Source: Sphingomonas sp. EC-HK361 (GTDB lineage Bacteria; Pseudomonadota; Alphaproteobacteria; Sphingomonadales; Sphingomonadaceae). From it: a stretch of DNA of 64,000 nucleotides. Position 1 is the first letter of the stretch. The number at the start of each line of letters is the position of its first letter. Positions 27,528-35,384 of this stretch are shown here, in pieces. The stretch is from the NCBI RefSeq assembly GCF_902498785.1, contig NZ_LR701493.1, positions 992,724 to 1,056,723 on the forward strand, in the 5' to 3' direction. A program made the position numbers and the translations under genes. The notes beneath the pieces are model-generated. The model worked only from the letters and a program-made list of their open reading frames with translations. It did no database searches and was not told the origin of the DNA.

Positions 27528-28331
27528 CTAGGCGCGCTGGCCTGCCTTTTCCAGCGCGGTGATGATCGCGGCGGTGAGCGCTTCTGCTTCGGACGGGCGG
27601 GCGAAACTGTGCGAGTGCCCCGCGATGCGGATGATCCGCGCGCGGTCGCGGATGGAAGCGAAGGCTGGCGTCGAGAGCGCGGTTTCGAAGGCGATTGCGG
27701 TCGCATCGCCCCTCGTCAGGATAATTGTCGTCGGGCGGTTCGCCTCGTCCAACGCGGCCGCGAAGTCGTCTGCCAAATCCTGCGCGTGAGAGGAAAGTAT
27801 CGATCCCAACCCTCTGCGTAGTTTGCCGAAACTCACGCCACCCGTCAGCAGTCGGCCGACCGACTTCGGCTCGCGCAGTTTCTCGGCGTAGCGTGCGCGG
27901 ATGGCGCTTGCCGGGGGCAGATCGTCATCACCCGCTTCGACAAAGGGGTTGGCGAGAATGAAGGCGTCGATGCCGATTTCCGCGCCGAACATCGCCAACG
28001 CCGTTGCGGCATCGCAAAGTCCGAACCCGACGATGCGGGTGACCTCGCTCGCCTCGCTCCGAAACGCGTTCAGCGCAGCGGCAATGTCCTCCACTGAACT
28101 GCCATAGCCGGTATTCTCCCCCGTCGAATCACCGATCCCCCGGCGATCGAAGCGGAACACGGGGAAGCCGGCTTCCGCGATCGAATCCGCGAGCATCGCC
28201 ATGCCGCGGTGCGCGCCGCTGCGGATTTCATCGCCGCCCGACACGATCAGCAGCCCGGTCTGCCCCTCTGCAGTGTCGAGCGTGCCGACGAGCGTATCGT
28301 CGCCCACGGAGAAGGCGATCAGCCTTCGCAT
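27528..28331 (-). CDS. Exosortase A system-associated hydrolase 1
   Basis: Alpha/beta hydrolase of 267 residues. The AFSVGDDTLVGTLDTAEG start, SGGDEIRSGAHRG and FRFDRRGIGDSTG fit the hydrolase-1 group that occurs only beside XrtA loci. Nucleophile elbow FGLCDAATALA has Cys in place of Ser (G-x-C-D), a feature of this group. Probably acts on a polysaccharide or acyl intermediate. Overlaps hydrolase 2 by 13 bp. Confidence 0.85.
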   Translation of the reverse strand: MRRLIAFSVGDDTLVGTLDTAEGQTGLLIVSGGDEIRSGAHRGMAMLADSIAEAGFPVFRFDRRGIGDSTGENTGYGSSVEDIAAALNAFRSEASEVTRIVGFGLCDAATALAMFGAEIGIDAFILANPFVEAGDDDLPPASAIRARYAEKLREPKSVGRLLTGGVSFGKLRRGLGSILSSHAQDLADDFAAALDEANRPTTIILTRGDATAIAFETALSTPAFASIRDRARIIRIAGHSHSFARPSEAEALTAAIITALEKAGQRA

Positions 28332-29032
28332 TGTTCGACCCAGCGGGTGATGTCGGTCGCGACGGCGCCGATGAGATCGCGATCCTCTTCAGGCCGCGCG
28401 CGCCGCCACAGCGCGGTGCCGGTCAACCGCATCTGCGCGGCTCGGGCATCGGTTCCTGGCCGCGCGACCCGATCCGCGGTGCGCGGCATCGCGGCCTTGA
28501 GATCGTCGATGAGCCAGCGCGAGAGGATGTTGCCGGCAAGCTCGACCGGCGGCCCCGGCGGGCGGATCGCTTCCGGGTTGAACGCCTCGTCATTCTCCTC
28601 GGCAGAAAGCTGGCGGATGCGGACGAGGTCGCGGATCAGGTCGCCGCCCGGCACTGGCGCGAAGTGATAGCGCCCCGCGGTAAGGCACTCGCCGTCGAGC
28701 AGGGTGCCCCCGCGGATCGCGAAGAGGTGCGGCTTGCCGAGCGAGGCAGCTGCCGTCGCGAGCGCCGTGCGCCATTTCGCCACCGCGCAATGCTCCGTCT
28801 TCCAGACGCTCTCGCCCTGTCCGGGAAGATCGGGAAGGACGCTCGCCACACCGCGGTGCGCCAGCTCGCGCATCAGCGCGATCGTCCAGCCGCGAAGGCG
28901 ATTGGCTTCCTCGAAGAGCGCGGGCGCGATGAGGACGGTGCCCAGCATGCCGCGTTCCGGCCCGAGCCGCAGCAGCGCCTCGCGCCCGCCCGCCCAGTGA
29001 TAATAATCGATGCGCGGTGCCGGTTCGGCCAT
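28319..29032 (-). CDS. Exosortase A system-associated hydrolase 2
   Basis: Second alpha/beta-hydrolase-like protein of the XrtA locus, 237 residues. FEEANRLRGWTIALMRELAHRG and VLPDLPGQGESVW are the conserved early segments. Located between hydrolase 1 (13-bp overlap) and the acyl carrier protein (7-bp gap). The trio probably handles an acyl or amino-acyl group attached to the carrier protein; this is inferred from context. Confidence 0.83.
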   Translation of the reverse strand: MAEPAPRIDYYHWAGGREALLRLGPERGMLGTVLIAPALFEEANRLRGWTIALMRELAHRGVASVLPDLPGQGESVWKTEHCAVAKWRTALATAAASLGKPHLFAIRGGTLLDGECLTAGRYHFAPVPGGDLIRDLVRIRQLSAEENDEAFNPEAIRPPGPPVELAGNILSRWLIDDLKAAMPRTADRVARPGTDARAAQMRLTGTALWRRARPEEDRDLIGAVATDITRWVEQCEG

Positions 29033-29039
29033 GCGCGCG

Positions 29040-29297
29040 TCAGACCAGCGCCTTGCCGGCCGCGAATTCGGTCAGCGCGCCGAAGGTTTCGAGCATGTCG
29101 CCATCGACCTCGTCGTCCTCGATGACGATGCCGAGCCGGTCTTCGAGCTCGGTCAGCACCCCCGCCACAGCCATGGAATCAAGTTCGGGCAGGGCGCCGA
29201 ACAAGGGCGTCGTGGCGTCGAACGCAGCGACACGCGCTGCATCCAGCCCAAGCACGTCGCGCAGCACCGCCCGCACCGTCGTGTCGATCTGTCCCAT
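29040..29297 (-). CDS. Acyl carrier protein of the exosortase A locus
   Basis: 85-residue carrier protein with the phosphopantetheine site at Ser41 (LPELDSMAVAGVLTELE) and the acidic helix 2 typical of ACPs. It should be loaded by the divergently transcribed AMP-forming ligase 63 bp away. The ATG at 29297 has GGAGG only 2 bases upstream, which is tight; a GTG at 29312 would add five residues and is a real alternative. Confidence 0.87.
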   Translation of the reverse strand: MGQIDTTVRAVLRDVLGLDAARVAAFDATTPLFGALPELDSMAVAGVLTELEDRLGIVIEDDEVDGDMLETFGALTEFAAGKALV

Positions 29298-29360
29298 ACC
29301 CTCCGGGATCACGCGCAACGCCCCTCCACCCAACTTCTGATCTCGCCCTATAAGCGGGGG

Positions 29361-30896
29361 ATGAAATCCGCAACGGCTTGGCGCTATGGAAAGCGGGTGG
29401 AAGCCATACCTGTCCCGAAACCGATCGACCACGTGGCCGAAGGCGCGAGCGATGCGCCGGCGCTGATCCTGCGCGATCGGACGCTGACCTACGCTGATCT
29501 GGAAGACGCCGTCGCGCGCATGGCCGGCTGGCTTGCGGCGCGCGCCTTGCCTGAGGGAGCAAGGGTAGCGACGTGGCTGCCGAAGACGCTGGAAGCGTGC
29601 GTCATGCCGCTCGCCGCACCACGGGCGGGGCTGGTGCACGTTCCGATCAATCCGCTGCTGAAGCGTGTGCAAGTGGCCCATATCCTGCGCGACAGCGGCG
29701 CGTCGCTGCTGCTGACCCAGCCGGCGCGGGCGGCGACGCTCGAGTCTGGCGACGTTCTTCCGGGCGTCCCGGTTGCGATCGAGGCCGGGATGGGGGGTGC
29801 GATTTCACGATCCCAGGCGGATACGGATACGCTGGCGGCGATCCTCTACACCTCCGGATCGACCGGGCAGCCCAAGGGGGTGATGCTGAGCCACACCAAC
29901 CTCTGGCTGGGTGCGAAATCCGTCGCGCAATATCTTGAACTCACAACTCAAGACCGCGTGCTCGGCGTCCTCCCGCTCAGCTTCGACTATGGGCAGAACC
30001 AGCTTTTTTCCACATGGGCGGCGGGCGGTGCGGTCGCGCCGATCGACTATCTGACCGCGCGTGATGTGGTGAAGGCGGTCGAGCGGGTGGGCGCTACGAC
30101 GCTCGCGGGGGTGCCGCCGCTCTGGACCCAATTGCTGGAAGCGGACTGGCCTGCCGAAACCGCTGCGCGGCTGCGCCGGCTGACGAATTCGGGCGGTGCG
30201 CTGACGGTGCGGATGGTTCGCGACCTGCGCGCGCGCTTCCCGCAAGCCGATCTCTATCCGATGTATGGTCTGACCGAGGCGTTTCGTTCGACCTATCTGC
30301 CGCCCGCGCTCGTCGATGCGCGCCCGGATTCGATCGGGCGAGCGATCCCGTTTGCCGAGATCTTGGTCGTGCGCGCCGACGGATTACGTGCGGCGGCGGG
30401 AGAGCCGGGAGAATTGGTTCATGCGGGGCCGCTCGTCGCGCAAGGCTATTGGCAGGATGCGGAGCGCACCGCGAAGCGCTTTCGTCCGGCACCAGCGTTC
30501 TCGGCCCTTGGCGGCACCGCCGTATGGTCCGGCGACACGGTCGTGGCCGACGCGCAAGGGCTGCTGCGCTTCGTCGGGCGCGACGACGAGATGATCAAGA
30601 GCGCGGGTAACCGGATCAGCCCGACCGAGATCGAGGATGCAGTGACCGCGGGCGACGAGGCGCGCGAAGCGGTCGCGACCGGAGTTCCGGATACTCGACT
30701 GGGACAGGCGATCGTCGTGACGCTCGCGGGGGATGCCGCGAGCGAGCCGGGCTTGCGGTCGCGGCTCCAGCGCATCCTGCCCAACTTCATGCAGCCTGCG
30801 CGCTATCGCTGGGTGGACGCGTTGCCGCGCAATGCGAACGGCAAGATCGACCGCGCCGCGATAAATGCGGCGGTTCTGGAGCAGATGACGTCATGA
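29361..30896 (+). CDS. AMP-forming acyl-CoA ligase, exosortase A system-associated
   Basis: Adenylate-forming ligase of about 511 residues, expected to activate an acid and transfer it to CoA or to the neighbouring ACP. Motifs: LYTSGSTGQPKGVMLSH (P-loop), YGLTEAFRSTYLPP, GDTVVADAQGLLRFVGR and the C-terminal NANGKIDRAAI with the catalytic Lys. The ATG at 29361 lacks a well-spaced Shine-Dalgarno; a GTG at 29397 could be the start. First gene of the rightward XrtA operon. Confidence 0.88.
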   Translation: MKSATAWRYGKRVEAIPVPKPIDHVAEGASDAPALILRDRTLTYADLEDAVARMAGWLAARALPEGARVATWLPKTLEACVMPLAAPRAGLVHVPINPLLKRVQVAHILRDSGASLLLTQPARAATLESGDVLPGVPVAIEAGMGGAISRSQADTDTLAAILYTSGSTGQPKGVMLSHTNLWLGAKSVAQYLELTTQDRVLGVLPLSFDYGQNQLFSTWAAGGAVAPIDYLTARDVVKAVERVGATTLAGVPPLWTQLLEADWPAETAARLRRLTNSGGALTVRMVRDLRARFPQADLYPMYGLTEAFRSTYLPPALVDARPDSIGRAIPFAEILVVRADGLRAAAGEPGELVHAGPLVAQGYWQDAERTAKRFRPAPAFSALGGTAVWSGDTVVADAQGLLRFVGRDDEMIKSAGNRISPTEIEDAVTAGDEAREAVATGVPDTRLGQAIVVTLAGDAASEPGLRSRLQRILPNFMQPARYRWVDALPRNANGKIDRAAINAAVLEQMTS

Positions 30897-32122
30897 AACC
30901 GATGGGGCCGCTGCCGCCGGAATTTGCCGCCCAGACGGGCGTGTTGCGCGTTGGAGGGCGCGACCTCGAGGCACTGGTCGCAGAGGCGGGGACGACGCCG
31001 TTCTTCTTTTATGACCTGGGCATCGCTGCGGCGCGCGTCGCGCGGTTTCGCGCGGCATTTCCGGGGATCGACCTGCACTATGCGATGAAGGCGAACCCAC
31101 ACCCGGCCGTCGTCGCGGGTATGGCGACCATGGTCGATGGGCTGGATGTCGCGTCCGGGGGCGAGATGGACCTCGCGCTACGATCGAAGCCGGCGGGCGC
31201 GATCAGCTTTGCCGGACCGGGGAAGCGCGACGCGGAGCTCGGTGCCGCGATTGCCGCGGGCGTGACGCTCAATGTGGAGTCGGAAGGCGAAACCGAACGC
31301 GCGCTTGCCATCGCGGCGCGGATCGGCGTGGCGCCGCTGCTTGCGGTGCGCGTGAACCCCGACATGGAATTGCGCGGATCGGGTATGAAGATGGGCGGGC
31401 GGCCGTCGCCCTTCGGCGTCGATGAGGCGCGCGTGCCCGCGCTCGTCCGAAGCATCATCGATGCTGGCGCCGACTGGCGGGGGCTACACGTCTATGCCGG
31501 CTCGCAGGCGTTGGACGCGCAAGCGATCGTGGACACGCAGGCCGAGACGCTGGCGCTTGCCGGTCGCATTGCACAGGCGGTCGGCGTTACGCCGCGCCTC
31601 GTTAATCTGGGTGGCGGCTTCGGCATTCCCTACTTTGCAGGCGACACGCCGCCCGACATAGAGCGCGTTGGGAGAAGCCTTCGGGAAGCTACTGATAATG
31701 CCGCACATTCCCTCACTGGCACACGCTTTGCCATCGAATTGGGGCGGTGGCTGGTCGCCGAGGCAGGGGTCTATCTGACGCGTGTCGTCGATCGTAAGGA
31801 AAGCCGCGGCGAAACCTTTCTCGTCGTCGATGGCGGCCTGCATCACCAGCTTGCGGCGAGCGGTAATTTCGGCACCGTCGTGCGTCGCAACTATCCGGTC
31901 GCGGTCGCGCACCGGATGGGCGAGCCGGCGAGCGAAACGGTCTCGGTCGTCGGATGCCTTTGCACCCCGCTCGATCGCCTGGCCGACCGCGTGGCGCTGC
32001 CACGGGCCGATGCGGGTGACGTCATCGTGATCTTCCTTGCGGGAGCTTACGGCGCGACCGCGAGCCCGATGGCCTTTCTCGGCCACCCGCCAGCGGCCGA
32101 GATCGTTCTGCCGCCGTCCTAA
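30893..32122 (+). CDS. PLP-dependent decarboxylase, exosortase A system-associated
   Basis: Fold-III (diaminopimelate/ornithine decarboxylase-like) enzyme of 409 residues. Lys66 in LHYAMKANPHP is the PLP lysine; NLGGGFGIPY binds the cofactor phosphate and VVGCLCTPLDRLA carries the catalytic Cys. It overlaps the ligase stop by 4 bp. In XrtA loci it is thought to make an amine or modified amino acid used in polysaccharide decoration; the substrate is unknown. Confidence 0.9.
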   Translation: MKPMGPLPPEFAAQTGVLRVGGRDLEALVAEAGTTPFFFYDLGIAAARVARFRAAFPGIDLHYAMKANPHPAVVAGMATMVDGLDVASGGEMDLALRSKPAGAISFAGPGKRDAELGAAIAAGVTLNVESEGETERALAIAARIGVAPLLAVRVNPDMELRGSGMKMGGRPSPFGVDEARVPALVRSIIDAGADWRGLHVYAGSQALDAQAIVDTQAETLALAGRIAQAVGVTPRLVNLGGGFGIPYFAGDTPPDIERVGRSLREATDNAAHSLTGTRFAIELGRWLVAEAGVYLTRVVDRKESRGETFLVVDGGLHHQLAASGNFGTVVRRNYPVAVAHRMGEPASETVSVVGCLCTPLDRLADRVALPRADAGDVIVIFLAGAYGATASPMAFLGHPPAAEIVLPPS

Positions 32123-32223
32123 ACGCTATCTTCACCTCTTTGCCCGATAGCCGGCGCTGAAATTGCGCGGGTTTCGGGCGTCGAAAGGCGTCCAATCCGA
32201 CTCGCGCCGATGGAGGTCGGTTG

Positions 32224-32871
32224 ATGCGTTTTCGGCACGGTTCCAGGGGTCTGATCGCGGCCGCGCTCGCCTCTTCGGCGCTGATGGGATGTGCGGGGAG
32301 CGGCGGCGATCGCCCCGCGCTGCCCCCCGCCGATTTCGTCGGCACCAAGGAGCAGCCGGGCGAGCAGTACAAGATCGGCCCGCTCGATCAGCTCAACATC
32401 TTCGTGTGGCGCAACCCGGAACTGTCGGCGAAGGTTCAGGTGCGCCCCGATGGCCGGATCACGACCCCGCTGGTCAACGACATGCCGGCGACGGGCAAGA
32501 CGCCCGCGCAGCTTAGCGAAGACATGCGCCTGGCGCTCGCCGAATATATCAAGGACCCGATCGTCTCCGTCATCGTAGAGAATTTCTCGGGCACCTACAG
32601 CCAGCAGGTGCGTATCGTCGGCGCGACCGAGAAGCCGGCTTCGCTGCCCTACCGCGCCAACATGACGCTGCTCGACGCGATGATCGCGGTGGGTGGGCTG
32701 AACCAGTATGCCGCGGGCAACAAGGCGCGGCTCGTTCGCTATGATCCGAAGACGGGCACGCAGAAGGAATATGACCTCAAGATTTCCAAGCTGCTCAAGG
32801 ACGGCGACGCCAGCGCGAACGTGAAGCTGGAGCCGGGCGACGTCATCATCATCCCCGAAAGCATGTTCTGA
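32224..32871 (+). CDS. XrtA-type polysaccharide export lipoprotein (Wza/OPX family)
   Basis: Outer-membrane polysaccharide export protein, 215 residues. A lipoprotein signal ends at LMG-Cys23. The Poly_export domain reads YKIGPLDQLNIFVWRNPELS, followed by the SLBB segment VRIVGATEKPASLPYR and AMIAVGGLNQYAAGN. GGAGG is 7 bases upstream of the ATG. It is shorter than Wza, so it probably works with the beta-barrel protein encoded at 35385. The 101 bp upstream of it contain no obvious promoter. Confidence 0.92.
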   Translation: MRFRHGSRGLIAAALASSALMGCAGSGGDRPALPPADFVGTKEQPGEQYKIGPLDQLNIFVWRNPELSAKVQVRPDGRITTPLVNDMPATGKTPAQLSEDMRLALAEYIKDPIVSVIVENFSGTYSQQVRIVGATEKPASLPYRANMTLLDAMIAVGGLNQYAAGNKARLVRYDPKTGTQKEYDLKISKLLKDGDASANVKLEPGDVIIIPESMF

Positions 32872-32873
32872 GC

Positions 32874-34382
32874 ATGGGCGGGATGTACGACGAATCGCGG
32901 ATCGCCCTCCACGCGGTCTGGACACGCCGCTGGTTGGGGCTGGCGGTGGCATGGGGCGTGTGCGTGCTCGGCTGGCTCGTCGTCTCGCAGATGCCGAGCA
33001 AGTATGAGTCGCGCGCCCGCGTTCAGGTGCAACTCCGCTCGATGCTGCCGCCGGGGGTTGCCGGGCAGAATCCCGGCGACGACGTCGATACGATCCGCCA
33101 GACGATGACCTCGGCGGTGAACCTCGAAAAGGTTGTGCGCGGGACCGATCTGGCCACGACCGCGTCGAGCGACCGCGAGATCGCAGATCGGGTGTCCGGT
33201 TTGCAGCAGAACATCAAGGTCGTCGCACAGCAGAACAACCTGTTCGAGATCACGACGACCAGCGGATCGCCCAAGCTCGCGCGCGACATCACTCAGAAGC
33301 TGATCGACATCTTCGTCGAGCAGAACCTGTCCGACGACCGCAGCGAGAACAGCCAGACGCTCGCCTTTCTCGACCAGCAGCTCGCCCAGCGGCAGAAGCA
33401 GCTGCAGGATGCCGAGGCGAAGCGCGCCGATTTCCAGAACCGCTATCTCGGCTCGCTTCCCGGCACCGGCTCGGTCGCCGACCGGATGGGGGCGTCGCGT
33501 ACCCAAATGGCACAGGTCGACAGCGACTTGGCGGCTGCGCAGTCGGCGCTCGCCGCGGTATCGGGGCAAATGGCCGGAACGCCCAGGACGATCGCAGGCG
33601 CGGGCATCGCACCAGGCGTTGGCCCGGCGCGCGCGCGCGTCCTCGCCATTCAGGGTCAGCTCGCCGATGCGCGGTCGCGCGGCTATACCGATGCGCATCC
33701 CGATGTGATCGCGCTGAAGGCGCAGCTTGCCGCCGCCAATGCCGCCGCGCGGGGTGAACCGGCGGGCGCCGATGCTGGCGGCACACCGAACCCGACCTAT
33801 CTTTCGCTCCAGTCGATCCAGGCCGATCGTCAGGCGGCGGTCGCATCGCTGATGGCGCGCAAGCGGCAGTTGCAGGGCGATCTGGACCAGCTCACCGCCA
33901 AGCTCTCCGACGACCCGACGGTCGCCGCCGAGCAGGGGCAGATCGATCGCAGCTATCAGGTACTGAAGGACCAGTACGACCAGCTCCTCGCCCAGCGCGA
34001 GCAGACGAGCCTGCGCGGACAGGCGGCGACGCAGACCGATTCGGTGAAGTTCAGCGTCATCGATCCGCCGACGTCCCCGCGCACGCCCACCGCGCCCAAC
34101 CGGCCGCTTCTGCTGACCGGGGTGCTTTTTGCGGGGCTCGCGGCGGGCATCGGCGCGGCGTTCGCGATGTCGAAGCTGCAGACGACGTTTCCGACCGCGG
34201 ACCGGCTGGAAAAGGCATCGGGCATGCCGGTCATCGGCCAGATCGGCGAGATGCTGACCCAGGCGCAGGATACCGAACGGCGCCAACGCTTCAAATATTT
34301 CGCCGGGGCCGCGGCGGCGCTGGTGGCGAGCTGGGTGCTGTTGCTCGGTGTCGAGATGCTGCAGCGGGGGATGGCCGCATGA
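32874..34382 (+). CDS. XrtA-type polysaccharide chain-length determinant protein
   Basis: Wzz/GumC-like inner-membrane co-polymerase of 502 residues. First membrane helix at about 20-40, a long periplasmic region with coiled coils (QTLAFLDQQLAQRQKQLQDA), then the Pro-rich FSVIDPPTSPRTPTAPNRP preceding the second helix at about 415-435; an additional hydrophobic segment ends the protein. It starts 2 bp after the export lipoprotein and overlaps the kinase by 4 bp, so these three form the synthesis-export core. Confidence 0.9.
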   Translation: MGGMYDESRIALHAVWTRRWLGLAVAWGVCVLGWLVVSQMPSKYESRARVQVQLRSMLPPGVAGQNPGDDVDTIRQTMTSAVNLEKVVRGTDLATTASSDREIADRVSGLQQNIKVVAQQNNLFEITTTSGSPKLARDITQKLIDIFVEQNLSDDRSENSQTLAFLDQQLAQRQKQLQDAEAKRADFQNRYLGSLPGTGSVADRMGASRTQMAQVDSDLAAAQSALAAVSGQMAGTPRTIAGAGIAPGVGPARARVLAIQGQLADARSRGYTDAHPDVIALKAQLAAANAAARGEPAGADAGGTPNPTYLSLQSIQADRQAAVASLMARKRQLQGDLDQLTAKLSDDPTVAAEQGQIDRSYQVLKDQYDQLLAQREQTSLRGQAATQTDSVKFSVIDPPTSPRTPTAPNRPLLLTGVLFAGLAAGIGAAFAMSKLQTTFPTADRLEKASGMPVIGQIGEMLTQAQDTERRQRFKYFAGAAAALVASWVLLLGVEMLQRGMAA

Positions 34383-35383
34383 CGAACGCTGCCCGCCAAT
34401 CCTCGCTGATCGAACGCGCGGCCGAGGTCTATGATTTCGGCAAGCATTTGCGCGGAACCACCGATAGCGGATATGCCGCCAATCCTCCCCTTCAAGGGGA
34501 GGGGGACCATGCGCAGCATGGTGGAGGGGTATCCCCCGATCGAAAGAGCGATACCCCTTCGTCAGGCGCTGACACGCCTGCCACCTCCCCTTCCAGGGGA
34601 GGATTTGGGATCGACGATCCCGCCATGCCCGAATGGTTTGCCGCACCCGTTGGGGTCGCGGCGATCGACCGGGCGATGCTGGCGCAAAAGGGGATGCTCG
34701 TCCCCGGTGCACCGATCGGGGCGCTGGCCGAGGAGTTTCGGCTGGTGAAGCGCCAGCTGCTGCTGACCGCGAAGACCGTTGCATCGGGGCCGCTCGGCGA
34801 CCGCGCGCGCACGATCCTCGTCGGCTCGGGCAAGCCCGGCGACGGCAAGACCTTCTGCGCGATCAACCTCGCGCTGTCGCTCGCGGCGGAGCGGGACACC
34901 AACGTGCTGCTGGTCGATGGCGACTTCGCGAAGCCCGATGTCATGAAGACGCTGGGGCAGGACGATTCCACCGGGTTCCTGGACGCGCTGGGCGACGATG
35001 GGCTCGATCCCGAGAGCTGCGTCGTCGCGACCGACGTGCCGCATCTGTCGCTGATGCCGTCCGGCAAGCGCACCAATCACGATACCGAACTGCTCGCGAG
35101 TGCACGCACGGGGGCGGTGATCGACCGTTTGCTGGCGGCCGATCCGCGACGGATCATCATCTTCGATACCCCGCCGGCGCTCGCGGCGTCGCCCGCGTCG
35201 GTGATGGCGTTGCAGGTGGGGCAGGTGATGCTCGTCGTCCGCGCCGACCGGACGACCGAGGGCGATGTGGCGAAGGCGGTCGGGCTGCTCGATCGGTGCG
35301 AGCATATCTCGCTGGTGCTGAACGCGGTGTCCTACGCGCCCGGCGATGGCCGGTTCGGCAGCTATTACGGGCAGGAGAGGTAA
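34379..35383 (+). CDS. XrtA-associated tyrosine autokinase with in-frame palindromic insertion
   Basis: BY-kinase of 334 residues that controls polysaccharide polymerisation together with the chain-length protein. Motifs: Walker A SGKPGDGKTFCAINLAL, Walker A' VLLVDGDFAKPD, Walker B IIIFDTPPALA. The C-terminal Tyr cluster is reduced to GSYYGQER. Between the conserved start (SLIERAAEVYDFGKHLRG) and PEWFAAPVGVAAIDRAML lie about 42 low-complexity residues rich in Gly, Ser, Asp and Pro that are encoded by a palindromic DNA repeat (34481-34606). The frame stays open across it. Confidence 0.92.
   Translation: MTNAARQSSLIERAAEVYDFGKHLRGTTDSGYAANPPLQGEGDHAQHGGGVSPDRKSDTPSSGADTPATSPSRGGFGIDDPAMPEWFAAPVGVAAIDRAMLAQKGMLVPGAPIGALAEEFRLVKRQLLLTAKTVASGPLGDRARTILVGSGKPGDGKTFCAINLALSLAAERDTNVLLVDGDFAKPDVMKTLGQDDSTGFLDALGDDGLDPESCVVATDVPHLSLMPSGKRTNHDTELLASARTGAVIDRLLAADPRRIIIFDTPPALAASPASVMALQVGQVMLVVRADRTTEGDVAKAVGLLDRCEHISLVLNAVSYAPGDGRFGSYYGQER
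34481..34606. repeat. Composite palindromic repeat inserted in frame within the kinase gene
   Basis: Ordered hairpins: CCTCCCCTTCAAGGGGAGG (34484-34502), ACCATGCGCAGCATGGT (34506-34522), GGGGTAT paired with ATACCCC across the segment 34526-34557, GTCAGGCGCTGAC (34561-34573), then CCACCTCCCCTTCCAGGGGAGG (34581-34602). The first and last hairpins are near copies. This is the architecture of dispersed intergenic repeats in alphaproteobacteria (CCTCCCCT...AGGGGAGG with ACCATGCGCAGCATGGT). Here it is about 126 bp, a multiple of 3, and is translated. Confidence 0.85.
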
Positions 35384-35384
35384 T

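Noticed and set aside
29010-29360. Long N-terminal extension of the acyl-CoA ligase
   Set aside because: The frame is open from 29010 but covers the ACP gene on the other strand, and the extension has no similarity to ligase N-termini; the family start fits 29361 or 29397.
32739-34784. A 681-codon antisense frame across the export, chain-length and kinase genes
   Set aside because: It crosses three recognisable sense genes, and its translation is Arg/Gly/Ala-rich without any family motif.
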